DNA of 64,000 nucleotides from Pseudomonas lalucatii (GCF_018398425.1 NZ_JADPMV010000001.1:2826754-2890753); one strand, 5' to 3'. Positions 1 through 9,891 are shown, counted from the first letter of the stretch. Translations and numbers: made by a program. The notes: generated by a model not told the origin, from the sequence alone.

Positions 1-1
1 G

Positions 2-154
2 CACCTGTCGGAAGTGAAGGGACCGGTGATGGATCAGCTGCAGCGCTCGGACTTTCTCCAGGACTTCGGCGGCCAGGTGTTCACCAGCCAGTACCAGGCG
101 TTGCACGCCCTGGACCCGGACAGCACCCGCCGGGCCCTGCAGCAGACGGCCTAG
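2..154 (+). CDS. SulP-type anion transporter, C-terminal STAS fragment (partial)
   Basis: The last 50 codons of a gene that begins before the window. The visible peptide starts HLSEVKGPVMDQL and contains GQVFTSQYQAL. This resembles the C-terminal STAS domain of SulP-family transporters, which regulates or anchors the anion permease at the inner membrane. The stop is TAG at 152-154. It converges with the agmatine deiminase gene 34 bases downstream. The membrane part lies outside the window, so the substrate cannot be inferred. The family call rests on this short motif stretch only. Confidence 0.62.
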   Translation, partial: HLSEVKGPVMDQLQRSDFLQDFGGQVFTSQYQALHALDPDSTRRALQQTA

Positions 155-188
155 GCCGGCGTAAGGCTCGCCAGCCCAGGTCCGGGGC

Positions 189-1295
189 TCAGCGCCGTTG
201 CGGCGCCGGCTGCTGCTGGGTGATGCAGTGGATGTTGCCGCCGCCGAGGAGGATCTCCCGGCCGGGCACCAGCACCACCCGGTGCTCGGGGAACAGCCGC
301 TGGAGGATGGCGCGGGCCTCTTCGTCCCTGGGGTCGTCGAAGCTGGGGGCGACGATGCCGCCATTGACGATCAGGAAGTTGACGTAGGAGCCGGCCAGGC
401 GCACCGCCGGGCTGCGCTCCTGGCTGCCGGCGGCCAGGTCGACCCCGGCGCACTCCTCCTCGCTGGCATGCAGCGGGCCGGGAATCGGCATCTTGTGCAC
501 GATCAGCTGGCGGCCGCGGGCGTCGCGGGCCTGCTCCAGCACGGCCATGGCGGCCTGGCAGCGCGGGTAGTTGGGGTCCTGCGGGTCGTCGGTCCAGGCC
601 AACAGCACCTCGCCGGGGCGCACGTAGCAGCAGAAGTTGTCGACGTGGCCGTCGGTCTCGTCGTTGAACAGGCCGTCCGGCAGCCAGATCACCGTATCGA
701 TGGCCAGGTGCTCGCGCAGCCGCTGCTCGATCGCCGCGCGGTCCAGGTGCGGGTTGCGGTTGCGGTTGAGCAGGCACTCCTCGGTGGTGATCAGGGTGCC
801 TTCGCCGTCGACGTGGATCGAGCCGCCCTCGAGCACGAAGCCCTCGGTGCGATAGCGGGCGCAGCGCTCGATCTCGAGGATCTTGCTCGCCACCTGGTCG
901 TCGCGCTGCCAGGGGAAGTACAGGCCGCCGTCGAAACCGCCCCAGGCGTTGAAGGCCCAGTCCACGCCGCGCACCTCGCCCCGCTCGTTGCAGACGAAGG
1001 TCGGCCCGGTGTCGCGCACCCAGGCGTCGTCCGTGCTGATCTCCACCAGGCGGATGGCCGGGTGGTCCAGGCGCGCGCGGGCGTTCTCGTACTGTTCGGC
1101 CGAGACGCAGACGGTCACCGCTTCGAACTCGGCGATGGCCTTGGCCACCGCGGCGAAGGCGGCCTGGGCCGGCTTGCCGCCGAGGCGCCAGTTGTCCGGG
1201 CGCTGCGGCCAGACCATCCAGGTCTGGGCGTGGGGTTCCCACTCGGCCGGCATGCGGAAGCCGTCGGCGCGGGGGGTGCTGGTCAGTGCGGTCAT
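189..1295 (-). CDS. aguA: Agmatine deiminase AguA
   Basis: Hydrolyses agmatine to N-carbamoylputrescine and ammonia in the cytoplasm, the first step of the arginine-decarboxylase route to putrescine. The product is 368 residues, the usual length. The start at 1295 ([13 protein letters not shown]) was preferred because the open frame upstream of it is not family-like. The C-terminus carries [13 protein letters not shown], with Cys357 as the expected nucleophile of the guanidine-modifying fold. Upstream motifs WPQRPDNWR and VRDTGPTF fit the substrate pocket. It is the distal gene of an aguB-aguA unit with a 136-base gap holding two hairpins. Confidence 0.96.
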   Translation of the reverse strand: MTALTSTPRADGFRMPAEWEPHAQTWMVWPQRPDNWRLGGKPAQAAFAAVAKAIAEFEAVTVCVSAEQYENARARLDHPAIRLVEISTDDAWVRDTGPTFVCNERGEVRGVDWAFNAWGGFDGGLYFPWQRDDQVASKILEIERCARYRTEGFVLEGGSIHVDGEGTLITTEECLLNRNRNPHLDRAAIEQRLREHLAIDTVIWLPDGLFNDETDGHVDNFCCYVRPGEVLLAWTDDPQDPNYPRCQAAMAVLEQARDARGRQLIVHKMPIPGPLHASEEECAGVDLAAGSQERSPAVRLAGSYVNFLIVNGGIVAPSFDDPRDEEARAILQRLFPEHRVVLVPGREILLGGGNIHCITQQQPAPQRR

Positions 1296-1331
1296 TGGAT
1301 CACCAAAACGTGGAGCTGACTGAGAGGGGGG

Positions 1332-1398
1332 GCGGCCCGCACAGGTCGGGCCGCGTAGGTTAAGGGTAGCGCTAGCCATGGTCGAGGGCGATGGCTAG
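1332..1398. other. Two hairpins in the aguB-aguA gap
   Basis: Two perfect inverted repeats lie in the aguB-aguA spacer. One is an 8-bp stem at 1332-1339/1347-1354 (GCGGCCCG arm). The other is an 8-bp stem at 1372-1379/1391-1398 (CTAGCCAT arm). Neither is followed by a T run in the direction of transcription. They look more like mRNA processing or stability structures than terminators. Confidence 0.4.
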
Positions 1399-1431
1399 GG
1401 CGCCTCGACCTTCCTGCCGGGCATGTGGAGA

Positions 1432-2310
<879 letters not shown>

Positions 2311-2420
2311 GGAACACCTCGTAGGAGCTATGGGCGGCGGCCGCTGCACGCGCACGGCGGCCGATGGCGATGCCGGCTCGGCGGACCCGGAGTCGGCGAG
2401 CGGCTGTGCATCTTATAGCC

Positions 2421-2502
2421 GATAAATATCGGTATTAAAAGGGTTGATAATTAAAAAGGCAGATAATACTGCTTCATAAACAGATAAATATCGATATAAA
2501 AC
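2421..2502. promoter_or_regulatory. Paired operator-like repeats upstream of aguB (candidate AguR sites)
   Basis: Two near-identical 20-base AT-rich elements occur in direct orientation at 2421-2440 and 2483-2502, sharing GATAAATATCG. The first is embedded in the palindrome CCGATA-AA-TATCGG (2420-2433). On the minus strand a TATAAG hexamer (2412-2417) lies just downstream of the first element and could be the aguB -10 box, so a bound repressor would overlap the promoter. In P. aeruginosa AguR represses aguBA. Assigning these repeats to AguR is an inference. Confidence 0.6.
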
Positions 2503-2571
2503 GGTGTGTAGGGGCAGCCCAGGCGCCCGCTACCGCCCGGCTGGAGTCGATGCGATGGCGTTCCCTCGGCC

Positions 2572-3219
2572 CTATTCGGGCGGCAGCGGCTGGGCTCTCT
2601 TCGGCAGGCAGGGCGGCAGGTACAGGCCCAGGTAGGCGTCGAACACGCGCATGCCCTCCTCGGCCAGGCGCGGACTAATCTGGCCGTGCAGTTGCACCGA
2701 GCGGGCGTAGACCCGGTCGCCCAGCTCCATGGCCAGGGCGAACACGTCGACATCCTCCGGCAGCGGCGGCAGGACGAAGTGGCGCTGGAACAGCGCCTGC
2801 ATCAGCTGACCCAGTTCGATGTCATGCTGGCGGTCGGCCTGGGTCACCTCGGCCAGGCCGTGCTGGGCGAGGATCAGCTGACGGGCGGCGGCATCCTCGG
2901 CGTAGATCGCCAGCATGCGCCGTTCGACGATGCGCGACAGGTCGCGCCAGGCGTCCAGCTCGGCGTGGGCCACCGGCGCCTGCAGGCTGGCGCGAAAGGC
3001 GGCGTGGATATCCGCGGTCAGGGCTTCGAGCAGCGCCGGCACGCTGGCGAAGAAGTGGTACACCGAGGAGGGCGGAATCGCCGCGCGCTCGGCCACGCTG
3101 TAGATCGACAGGCCGGCCACGCCCTGTTCGGCGAGCAGTTCGCGGGCGGCGGCGAGGATCACGGCGATGCGCGCCTGGCTGCTGGCGCGGGGTTTGCGGG
3201 CGGTGGCGGGGCGCGGCAT
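2572..3219 (-). CDS. aguR: TetR-family repressor of agmatine genes, AguR
   Basis: A 215-residue TetR-type regulator. The N-terminal helix-turn-helix spans roughly residues 15-65 (ILAAARELLAEQGVAGLS, then IPPSSVYHFFASVPALLEAL). The rest is an all-helical ligand-binding domain. It lies immediately upstream of aguBA on the same strand, the AguR position in P. aeruginosa, where it represses aguBA and responds to agmatine and N-carbamoylputrescine. The 261-base gap to aguB holds AT-rich repeats that are probable operators. The ligand is inferred from context only. Confidence 0.88.
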   Translation of the reverse strand: MPRPATARKPRASSQARIAVILAAARELLAEQGVAGLSIYSVAERAAIPPSSVYHFFASVPALLEALTADIHAAFRASLQAPVAHAELDAWRDLSRIVERRMLAIYAEDAAARQLILAQHGLAEVTQADRQHDIELGQLMQALFQRHFVLPPLPEDVDVFALAMELGDRVYARSVQLHGQISPRLAEEGMRVFDAYLGLYLPPCLPKRAQPLPPE

Positions 3220-3309
3220 GGCGGTCTTCTCGGCAGGGGACGGCTTATTGGACGTCAGCCGTCATCCCGGAAGCAAGCCGCAGGCGCCCTGGGCGCACCG
3301 CTCGCCGGC

Positions 3310-4368
3310 TCAGGGGGCGGCGCGAAAGCGCGTCCAGACCCGGTCGCGGACGACGGCGTGCTTCTGCGGCATGGCCGTCAGGGCGTACAGGCGGCGCTTG
3401 GTGTCGCGATCCGGGTAGAGGCCGGGCTGGCTGCGCAGGGCCGGGTCGAGGAAGGCCTGGGAGGCGACGTTGGCGTTGGGGTAGAGGACTGCCGCGGTGA
3501 TCCGGGCGGCGACCTCGGGGCGCATCAGGTAGTCGATGAGGCGGTGGGCCAGGTCGGCGCGGCGGGCGCTGCGGGGGATCACCAGGTTGTCGATGAACAG
3601 CACCGAACCCTCGTCCGGCACCAGGAAGCGCACCGGCTGGCCGGCGTCGGCGGCGGCCAGGGCGTCGCCGACCCAGGCCATGGCCAGGCACAGGCGGCCG
3701 TGGTTGAGGTCGTCGATATAGCGCTCGCTGTCGATGTAGCGCAGGTGGGGGCGCAGGCCGTCGAGCACAGAGGCGGCGCGCTCGATGCGGCTCGGCGCGC
3801 TGCGCGTCAGGTTGCGCCCCTGGTAATTGAGCAGCAGCGACAGGGTCTCGTCCGGCGCATCCAGCAGGCTGATGCCGCAGGCGGCCAGACGCGCGCTCTG
3901 CTCGGCGTCGAACAGCAGGCTCCAGCTGTCCGGCAGCGGCCCGCCGAACGCGGCCTCGGCCTGCGCCGTGTTGATGGCCAGGCCCACCGCGCCCCACAGG
4001 TAGGGCACGGCATGGCGATTGTTCGGGTCCGCCGCGGCCAGCTTGCTCAGCAGCTCCTTGTCCAGGTGGGCACGGTTGGGCAGCAGGGTGAAGTCCAGCG
4101 GTTGCAGGGTGCCGGCCGCGATCAGGCCCGGCAGTTCATCGTTCGACGGCACGGCGAGGTCGATGGCGTCGCCGCTGGCCAGGGCCTGGTCCAGTTCGGC
4201 GTCGGTGCTGAAGGTGCGGTATTCGACGCGGATGCCGGTCTCGGCCTCGAAGTCCTCGAGCACCTGCGGGGCGATGTAGTCGTTCCAGTTGTAGAAGCGG
4301 ATGACCTCCTCGGCGCCGGCCAGCAGCGGCGTCAGGGCAAGCAGCAGCGAAGCAAACAAGCGGGGCAT
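3310..4368 (-). CDS. Periplasmic polyamine-binding protein (PotF/PotD-like, orphan)
   Basis: Solute-binding protein of 352 residues. The signal peptide is MPRLFASLLLALTPLLAGAE. The start at 4368 gives that signal at the very N-terminus. YNWNDYIAP and PSNDELPGL are typical of putrescine/spermidine receptors. It lies between spuI and aguR on the same strand, 90 bases before aguR, with no transporter genes of its own. It may share SpuFGH permease components or act as a sensor. Its sequence is clearly divergent from SpuD and SpuE (for example YRTFSTDAELDQAL replaces the usual DSNETLE segment), so its ligand may differ. Confidence 0.88.
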   Translation of the reverse strand: MPRLFASLLLALTPLLAGAEEVIRFYNWNDYIAPQVLEDFEAETGIRVEYRTFSTDAELDQALASGDAIDLAVPSNDELPGLIAAGTLQPLDFTLLPNRAHLDKELLSKLAAADPNNRHAVPYLWGAVGLAINTAQAEAAFGGPLPDSWSLLFDAEQSARLAACGISLLDAPDETLSLLLNYQGRNLTRSAPSRIERAASVLDGLRPHLRYIDSERYIDDLNHGRLCLAMAWVGDALAAADAGQPVRFLVPDEGSVLFIDNLVIPRSARRADLAHRLIDYLMRPEVAARITAAVLYPNANVASQAFLDPALRSQPGLYPDRDTKRRLYALTAMPQKHAVVRDRVWTRFRAAP

Positions 4369-4495
4369 GGGCGTCTCCCTGTCAGCATGGTGGTCCACGC
4401 CATCCGGCGCGGCCGTCGGGTGCGGCAAGCGCAGGCCGGCCGCTGCCCGCCCGCGCGACAGGCGAGCAGGATGCGGCGGGTCCGGCTGAATAGAA

Positions 4496-4520
4496 CGACG
4501 CCGGCTCGAGGCCGGCGTCG
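4496..4520 (-). terminator. Hairpin downstream of spuI
   Basis: A perfect 10-bp stem (CGACGCCGGC paired with GCCGGCGTCG) with a 5-base loop, starting 11 bases beyond the spuI stop. On the minus strand it is followed by a weakly T-rich stretch, so it is a plausible but not strong terminator for spuI. Confidence 0.6.
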
Positions 4521-4530
4521 GGGGTGTTGC

Positions 4531-5910
4531 TTACACGGTGTGCAGGTACCAGTTGTACTCGAGGTCGGAGATGGTGGTCTCGAACTCCTCCAGCTCGGCT
4601 TCCTTGCAGGCGACGAAGATGTCGATGTACTCGGGGCTGATGTACTTGTTCAGCACCTCGCTGTCGTCCAGCTCGCGCAGGGCATCGCGCAGGTTGTTCG
4701 GCAGGCTCTGCTCCAGCTGCTCGTAGGAGTTGCCCTCGATCGGCTCGCCCGGCTCGATCTTGTTGGTCATGCCGTGGTGAATGCCGGCGAGGATCGCCGC
4801 CATCATCAGGTAGGGGTTGGCATCGGCGCCGGCGACCCGGTGTTCGATGCGCACCGCGTCGGCACTGCCGGTCGGCACGCGCACCGCCACGGTGCGGTTG
4901 TCCAGGCCCCAGCTCGGTGCGTTGGGCACGTAGAACTGGGCGCCGAAGCGCCGATAGGAGTTGACGTTCGGACAGAGGAAGGCCATCGACGCCGGCATGG
5001 TGTCGAGGATGCCGCCGATGGCGTGGCGCAGCACGTCGCTCTGCAGCGGGTCCTCGGAGGTGAAGATGTTCTTGCCGGTCTTCTTGTCGAGCAGCGAGAC
5101 GTGCACGTGCAGGCCGTTGCCGGCCTGGCCCGGATAGGGCTTGGCCATGAAGGTCGAGTCCATCTCGTGGTCGTAGGCGATGTTCTTGATCAGGCGCTTG
5201 AGCAGCAGCGCATAGTCGCAGGCCTTGATGGCGTCATCGACGTGGTGCAGGTTGACCTCGAACTGCGCCGGGGCGCTCTCCTTGACGATGGCGTCGGCCG
5301 GCAGGGCTTGCTCCTTGGCGGCTTCGAGCATGTCCTGCAGGCAGTCGACGTATTCGTCGAGGTCGTCGATCAGGTAGACCTGGGTGGAATGCGGGCGCTT
5401 GCCGGAGATCGGCGAACGTGGCGGCTGCGGACGGCCGTTCACGTTCTCCTGGTCGATCAGGTAGAACTCCAGTTCGAAAGCGGCGCAGATGGTCAGGCCT
5501 AGTTCGTCGAACTTCTGCACCACCTGGCGCAATACCTCCCGCGGGTCGGCGAAGAAAGGCGTGCCGTCCAGCTCGTGCATGGTCATCAGCAGCTGCGCGG
5601 TGGGGCGCTTCTGCCAAGGCTCGTTGCTCAGGGTATTGGGGATGGGGAAGCAGATACGGTCGGCGTCACCGATATCCAGGCCCAGGCCGGTGCTTTCCAC
5701 CGTCGAGCCGTTGATATCCAGGGCGAACAGGGAAGCCGGCAGGTTGATGCCTTTCTCGTACACCTTGTGGAGGCTGGCGCGCTCGATGCGCTTGCCGCGC
5801 ACCACGCCATTCATATCTGCAATGAGAAGGTCGACGAACTGGACCTCAGGATGTTCCTTAAGGAACGCGTTCGCTTCATTAAGCTGAACGGCACGCGGGG
5901 GTACCGACAT
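4531..5910 (-). CDS. spuI: Gamma-glutamylpolyamine synthetase SpuI (glutamine synthetase family)
   Basis: Glutamine-synthetase-fold ligase, 459 residues, expected to join glutamate to a polyamine or monoamine using ATP as the entry to the gamma-glutamylation pathway. Family signatures visible are the metal-site glutamates in FELEFYLID, the GNGLHVHVSL ammonia/nucleotide site, RVAGADANPYL and the NRTVAVRVP arginine region. It is transcribed divergently from spuA, with a 276-base AT-rich regulatory gap. A second paralog (SpuB) follows spuA. In P. aeruginosa these belong to the PauA group, so the two copies probably differ in amine preference. Confidence 0.93.
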   Translation of the reverse strand: MSVPPRAVQLNEANAFLKEHPEVQFVDLLIADMNGVVRGKRIERASLHKVYEKGINLPASLFALDINGSTVESTGLGLDIGDADRICFPIPNTLSNEPWQKRPTAQLLMTMHELDGTPFFADPREVLRQVVQKFDELGLTICAAFELEFYLIDQENVNGRPQPPRSPISGKRPHSTQVYLIDDLDEYVDCLQDMLEAAKEQALPADAIVKESAPAQFEVNLHHVDDAIKACDYALLLKRLIKNIAYDHEMDSTFMAKPYPGQAGNGLHVHVSLLDKKTGKNIFTSEDPLQSDVLRHAIGGILDTMPASMAFLCPNVNSYRRFGAQFYVPNAPSWGLDNRTVAVRVPTGSADAVRIEHRVAGADANPYLMMAAILAGIHHGMTNKIEPGEPIEGNSYEQLEQSLPNNLRDALRELDDSEVLNKYISPEYIDIFVACKEAELEEFETTISDLEYNWYLHTV

Positions 5911-6105
5911 GATGCAACACCTTTTTTGTTAAAAATATCAATCATGCGACTGCACGACTGTGAGTCAATCCTAAACACCAAACGCTGTCAAGAGAGGCGT
6001 ATTCTGCCCTAAAAAAGGGCCGCGTGGCCAAATACAGGGCGTTTCAGGGCGGCTGAGGGCCGCGCGCGGCCAGGCCCGGCGCGCCGCTCAGCGGACTGTG
6101 TTCGA

Positions 6106-6132
6106 TTTTTTACATGACTATTGTGTAAAAAA
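6106..6132. promoter_or_regulatory. Perfect 9-bp palindrome in the spuI-spuA divergent promoter region
   Basis: TTTTTTACA, nine bases, then TGTAAAAAA: perfect arms at 6106-6114 and 6124-6132, centred about 68 bases before the spuA ATG. It stands out as AT-rich in a GC-rich genome and has the size of a dimeric repressor or activator site. A weaker related element with T and A runs occurs near 5923-5937, upstream of spuI. The cognate regulator is unknown from this window. Confidence 0.5.
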
Positions 6133-6186
6133 ATGAACAAGGCTAAGCTCGGCTCAAACCCATAACAGCAATAAAACGGGTGTCCC

Positions 6187-6939
6187 ATGCCACACCTGCC
6201 GTTGATCGGCGTCACCGCCTGTACCAAGCAGATCGGTCTGCATCCCTACCATATAACCGGCGACAAGTATGTTCGCGCCGTGGTCGTCGGAGCCGGTGGC
6301 CTGCCGCTGATCATTCCGGCCCTGGGCGAGCTGATCGACCAGCCGTCGCTGCTCGATAATCTGCACGGCCTGTTGTTCACCGGCTCGCCGTCCAACGTCG
6401 AGCCCCATCATTATAGTGGCCCGCCGAGCAGCGCCGGCACCCAGCACGATCCGGCACGCGATCGCACCACCCTGCCGCTGATCCGCCAGGCCATCGACGC
6501 CGGCATTCCGCTGCTGGGCATCTGCCGCGGCTTCCAGGAAATGAACGTGGCCTTCGGCGGCAGCCTGCACCAGAAGGTGCACGAAGTGGCCGGGATGATG
6601 GACCACCGCGAGCCGCAGGACGCGCCGCTCGAGGTGCAGTATGCCCCCAGTCACCGGCTGCAGGTGCAGCCGGGTGGGGTGCTCGCCGGCCTCGGCTTGC
6701 CGGGCGAGATTGAGGTCAATTCCATTCATGGCCAGGGCGTTGAGCGTCTGGCGCCGGGCCTTCGCGTAGAGGCACTGGCGCCAGACGGGTTGATCGAAGC
6801 CTTCTCCGTCGAAGGTGCGCCAAGCTTCGCCCTCGGGGTGCAATGGCACCCCGAGTGGCAGGTAGGATCCAACCCGAACTATCTCGCCATCTTCCAGGCC
6901 TTTGGTGAGGCTTGCAGGAAGAGGGCGGGGCAACGCTGA
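6187..6939 (+). CDS. spuA: Gamma-glutamyl-polyamine/GABA hydrolase SpuA (class I amidotransferase)
   Basis: Peptidase C26 hydrolase, 250 residues, expected to release glutamate from gamma-glutamylated intermediates (PuuD-like) in the cytoplasm. The triad is visible: Cys in GICRGFQEMN (about residue 118) and the His and Glu of QWHPEW near the C-terminus. GLLFTGSPSNVEP is the family substrate loop. It is the first gene of the spuABC-DEFGH series, 43 bases before spuB, and divergent from spuI. Confidence 0.93.
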   Translation: MPHLPLIGVTACTKQIGLHPYHITGDKYVRAVVVGAGGLPLIIPALGELIDQPSLLDNLHGLLFTGSPSNVEPHHYSGPPSSAGTQHDPARDRTTLPLIRQAIDAGIPLLGICRGFQEMNVAFGGSLHQKVHEVAGMMDHREPQDAPLEVQYAPSHRLQVQPGGVLAGLGLPGEIEVNSIHGQGVERLAPGLRVEALAPDGLIEAFSVEGAPSFALGVQWHPEWQVGSNPNYLAIFQAFGEACRKRAGQR

Positions 6940-6982
6940 GCCGGCTATAAAGGAATCGGCTCTTTCCAACCCTGAGGTCTCT

Positions 6983-8341
6983 ATGAGTACCAAACTGGAC
7001 CAGCTTTCGAGCTGGCTGAAAGAACGCAAAATCACCGAAGTCGAATGCCTGGTCAGCGATCTTACCGGGATTGCCCGCGGCAAGATCTCGCCGACCAACA
7101 AGTTCCTCGACGAGAAGGGCATGCGCCTCCCCGAGAGCGTGCTGCTGCAGACCGTCACCGGCGACTATGTCGAGGACGACGTCTACTACGAGTTGCTCGA
7201 CCCGGCCGACATCGACATGGTCTGCCGCCCGGACGAGAACGCCGTGTATCTGGTGCCCTGGGCCATAGAACCGACCGCCCAGGTGATCCACGACACCTAC
7301 GACAAGCAGGGCAACCCGATCGAGCTGTCGCCGCGCAACCTGCTGAAGAAGGTGCTCAGGCTCTACGCCGACAAGGGCTGGAAGCCGATCGTCGCGCCGG
7401 AGATGGAGTTCTACCTGACCAAGCGCTGCGGCGACCCGGACTTCCCCCTGGAGGCGCCGCTGGGCCGCTCCGGCCGGCCGGAAACCGGACGCCAGTCGTT
7501 TTCCATCGATGCGGCCAACGAGTTCGATCCGCTGTTCGAGGACATGTACGACTGGTGCGAGCTGCAGGGCCTGGACCTGGACACCCTGATCCACGAGGAA
7601 GGTCCGGCGCAGATGGAGATCAACTTCCGTCACGGCGATGCCCTGGAGCTGGCCGACCAGATCCTGGTGTTCAAGCGCACCATGCGCGAGGCCGCGCTCA
7701 AGCACGACGTGGCGGCCACCTTCATGGCCAAGCCGATCACCGACGAGCCGGGCAGCGCCATGCACCTGCACCAGAGCATCGTCGACCTGGAGACCGGGCG
7801 GAACATCTTCTCCAACGACGACGGCTCGATGAGCGAGCTGTTCCTCCATCACATCGGCGGCCTGCAGAAGTTCATTCCCGAGGTGCTGCCGCTGTTCGCG
7901 CCGAACGTCAACTCGTTCCGCCGCTTCCTGCCGGACACCTCGGCGCCGGTGAACGTCGAGTGGGGCGAGGAGAACCGCACCGTCGGCCTGCGCGTGCCGG
8001 ATTCCGGGGCGCAGAACCGCCGGGTGGAGAACCGCCTGGCCGGTGCCGACGCCAACCCCTACCTGGCCCTGGCCGCCAGCCTGCTGTGCGGCTACATCGG
8101 CATGGTCGAGGGCATCGAGCCCAGCGCGCCGGTGGTGGGCCGCGGCTACGAGCGGCGCAACCTGCGCCTGCCGCTGACCCTGGAGGCGGCGCTGGAGCGC
8201 ATGGAGGCCTGCGAGATGGTGAAGGAGTACCTGGGCCACAAGTTCGTCAGTGGCTACGTCGCGGTCAAGCGCGCCGAGCACGAGAACTTCAAGCGGGTCA
8301 TCAGCTCCTGGGAGCGTGAGTTCCTGCTGTTGTCGGTCTGA
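6983..8341 (+). CDS. spuB: Gamma-glutamylpolyamine synthetase SpuB
   Basis: Glutamine-synthetase-family ligase of 452 residues, paralogous to SpuI. The start at 6983 (MSTKLDQLSSWL) follows TGAGGTCT as ribosome-binding sequence. Signatures are PEMEFYLTKRC, EEGPAQMEINFRHG, SAMHLHQSI, FAPNVNSFRRF, NRTVGLRVP and RLAGADANPYLAL. The acceptor amine is inferred from the operon (polyamine hydrolase before it, polyamine transaminase after it). A strong GC hairpin separates it from spuC. Confidence 0.93.
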   Translation: MSTKLDQLSSWLKERKITEVECLVSDLTGIARGKISPTNKFLDEKGMRLPESVLLQTVTGDYVEDDVYYELLDPADIDMVCRPDENAVYLVPWAIEPTAQVIHDTYDKQGNPIELSPRNLLKKVLRLYADKGWKPIVAPEMEFYLTKRCGDPDFPLEAPLGRSGRPETGRQSFSIDAANEFDPLFEDMYDWCELQGLDLDTLIHEEGPAQMEINFRHGDALELADQILVFKRTMREAALKHDVAATFMAKPITDEPGSAMHLHQSIVDLETGRNIFSNDDGSMSELFLHHIGGLQKFIPEVLPLFAPNVNSFRRFLPDTSAPVNVEWGEENRTVGLRVPDSGAQNRRVENRLAGADANPYLALAASLLCGYIGMVEGIEPSAPVVGRGYERRNLRLPLTLEAALERMEACEMVKEYLGHKFVSGYVAVKRAEHENFKRVISSWEREFLLLSV

Positions 8342-8347
8342 GCGAGC

Positions 8348-8375
8348 GGGGCCGGCGGCAGCGCCCGCCGGCCCC
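8348..8375 (+). other. GC-rich hairpin between spuB and spuC
   Basis: A perfect 11-bp stem (GGGGCCGGCGG with CCGCCGGCCCC) and a 6-base loop, with no U tract after it. It starts 7 bases after the spuB stop. It probably protects or attenuates the upstream mRNA rather than fully terminating it, because spuC follows only 28 bases later without an obvious new promoter. Confidence 0.45.
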
Positions 8376-8403
8376 CGATCAAAGCATGCAATCTGAGGTA
8401 GCT

Positions 8404-9777
8404 ATGAGCAAACCCGTGAACAACCCGAAAACCCGCGAGTGGCAGGCCATGAGCCGCGACCATCACCTGGCGCCGTTCAGTGACTTCAAGCAGCTGGCGG
8501 AGGTCGGCCCGCGCATCATCACCAGGGCCGAGGGGGTGTACCTGTGGGACAGCGAGGGCAACAAGATCCTCGACGGCATGGCCGGCCTGTGGTGCGTGGC
8601 GCTGGGTTACGGGCGCGAGGAGCTGGTCCAGGCGGCGGCCGCGCAGATGCGCGAGCTGCCGTTCTACAACACCTTCTTCATGACCGCCCACCCGCCGGTG
8701 CTGGAGCTGGCCAAGGCCATCGCCGAGCTGGCCCCCGCGGGCATGAATCACGTGTTCTTCACCGGCTCCGGCTCCGAAGGCAACGACACCATGCTGCGCA
8801 TGGTCCGCCACTACTGGGCGATCAAGGGCAAGCCGAGCAAGAAGGTCGTCATCAGCCGGCTCAACGGCTACCACGGCTCCACCGTGGCCGGCGCCAGCCT
8901 GGGCGGCATGAAGTTCATGCACGAGCAGGGCGATCTGCCGATCCCCGGCATCGAGCATATCCCGCAGCCCTACTGGTTCGGCGAGGGCGGCGAGATGAGC
9001 CCCGACGAGTTCGGCATCTGGGCCGCCGAGCAGCTGGAGCAGAAGATCCTCGAGGTCGGCGAGGACAACGTCGCCGCCTTCATCGCCGAGCCGATCCAGG
9101 GCGCCGGCGGGGTGATCGTCCCGCCGGACAGCTACTGGCCGAAGGTCCGCGAGATACTCGGCAAATACGACATCCTGTTCGTCGCCGACGAGGTCATCTG
9201 TGGCTTCGGCCGCACCGGCGAGTGGTTCGGCAGCGACTACTACGGCAACGCCCCGGACATGATGACCATCGCCAAGGGCCTGACCTCCGGCTATGTGCCC
9301 ATGGGCGGGCTGGTGGTGCGCGACGAGATCGTCGAGGTGCTCAACCAGGGCGGCGACTTCAACCACGGCTTCACCTACTCGGGGCATCCGGTGGGCGCGG
9401 CCGTGGCCCTGGAGAACCTGCGCATCCTGCGCGACGAGAAGATCGTCGAGCGGGTCCGGGAGCAGACGGCACCCTACTTGCAGAAGCGTCTGCGCGAGCT
9501 CGCCGACCATCCGCTGGTGGGCGAGGTGCGCGGCGTCGGCCTGCTCGGCGCCATCGAGCTGGTCAAGGACAAGGCGACCCGCACGCGTTACCCGAGCGAG
9601 CTGGCGGTGGGCATGATCTGCCGCGGCCACTGCTTCGACAACGGCCTGATCATGCGCGCGGTCGGCGACACCATGATCATTTCGCCGCCCCTGGTGATCA
9701 GCAAGGCGGAGATCGACGAACTGGTGGACAAGGCACGCCTGTGCCTCGACCTGACCGCCAAGGCCGTGCTGAGCTGA
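8404..9777 (+). CDS. spuC: Polyamine:pyruvate aminotransferase SpuC
   Basis: Class III pyridoxal-phosphate aminotransferase, 457 residues, which uses putrescine (and related diamines) with pyruvate to give 4-aminobutyraldehyde and alanine. The start at 8404 follows TGAGGTAGCT. Visible motifs are the FTGSGSEGNDT phosphate-binding loop, YHGSTVAGAS, FVADEVICGFGRTG and the PLP lysine in TIAKGLTSGYVPMGG. It follows the SpuB/SpuA gamma-glutamyl enzymes and precedes the importer, so uptake and two alternative catabolic entries are co-located. Confidence 0.95.
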   Translation: MSKPVNNPKTREWQAMSRDHHLAPFSDFKQLAEVGPRIITRAEGVYLWDSEGNKILDGMAGLWCVALGYGREELVQAAAAQMRELPFYNTFFMTAHPPVLELAKAIAELAPAGMNHVFFTGSGSEGNDTMLRMVRHYWAIKGKPSKKVVISRLNGYHGSTVAGASLGGMKFMHEQGDLPIPGIEHIPQPYWFGEGGEMSPDEFGIWAAEQLEQKILEVGEDNVAAFIAEPIQGAGGVIVPPDSYWPKVREILGKYDILFVADEVICGFGRTGEWFGSDYYGNAPDMMTIAKGLTSGYVPMGGLVVRDEIVEVLNQGGDFNHGFTYSGHPVGAAVALENLRILRDEKIVERVREQTAPYLQKRLRELADHPLVGEVRGVGLLGAIELVKDKATRTRYPSELAVGMICRGHCFDNGLIMRAVGDTMIISPPLVISKAEIDELVDKARLCLDLTAKAVLS

Positions 9778-9891
9778 GTGAAAGATCGTTAGCGTTCCAG
9801 GCCCCTTAGGCCTGAAAGTTGTAAAGAGTGCCAGGACCTTGCCAGACTGCATCCGTGCGTTGGCCAGGCTCACCGGGAGGTGGTGCAGTGA

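Noticed and set aside
2686..5502. A 938-codon open frame on the plus strand opposite aguR, the orphan receptor and spuI
   Set aside because: It is a GC-skew shadow: its composition is low-complexity and the three opposite-strand genes have clear motifs, signals and starts.
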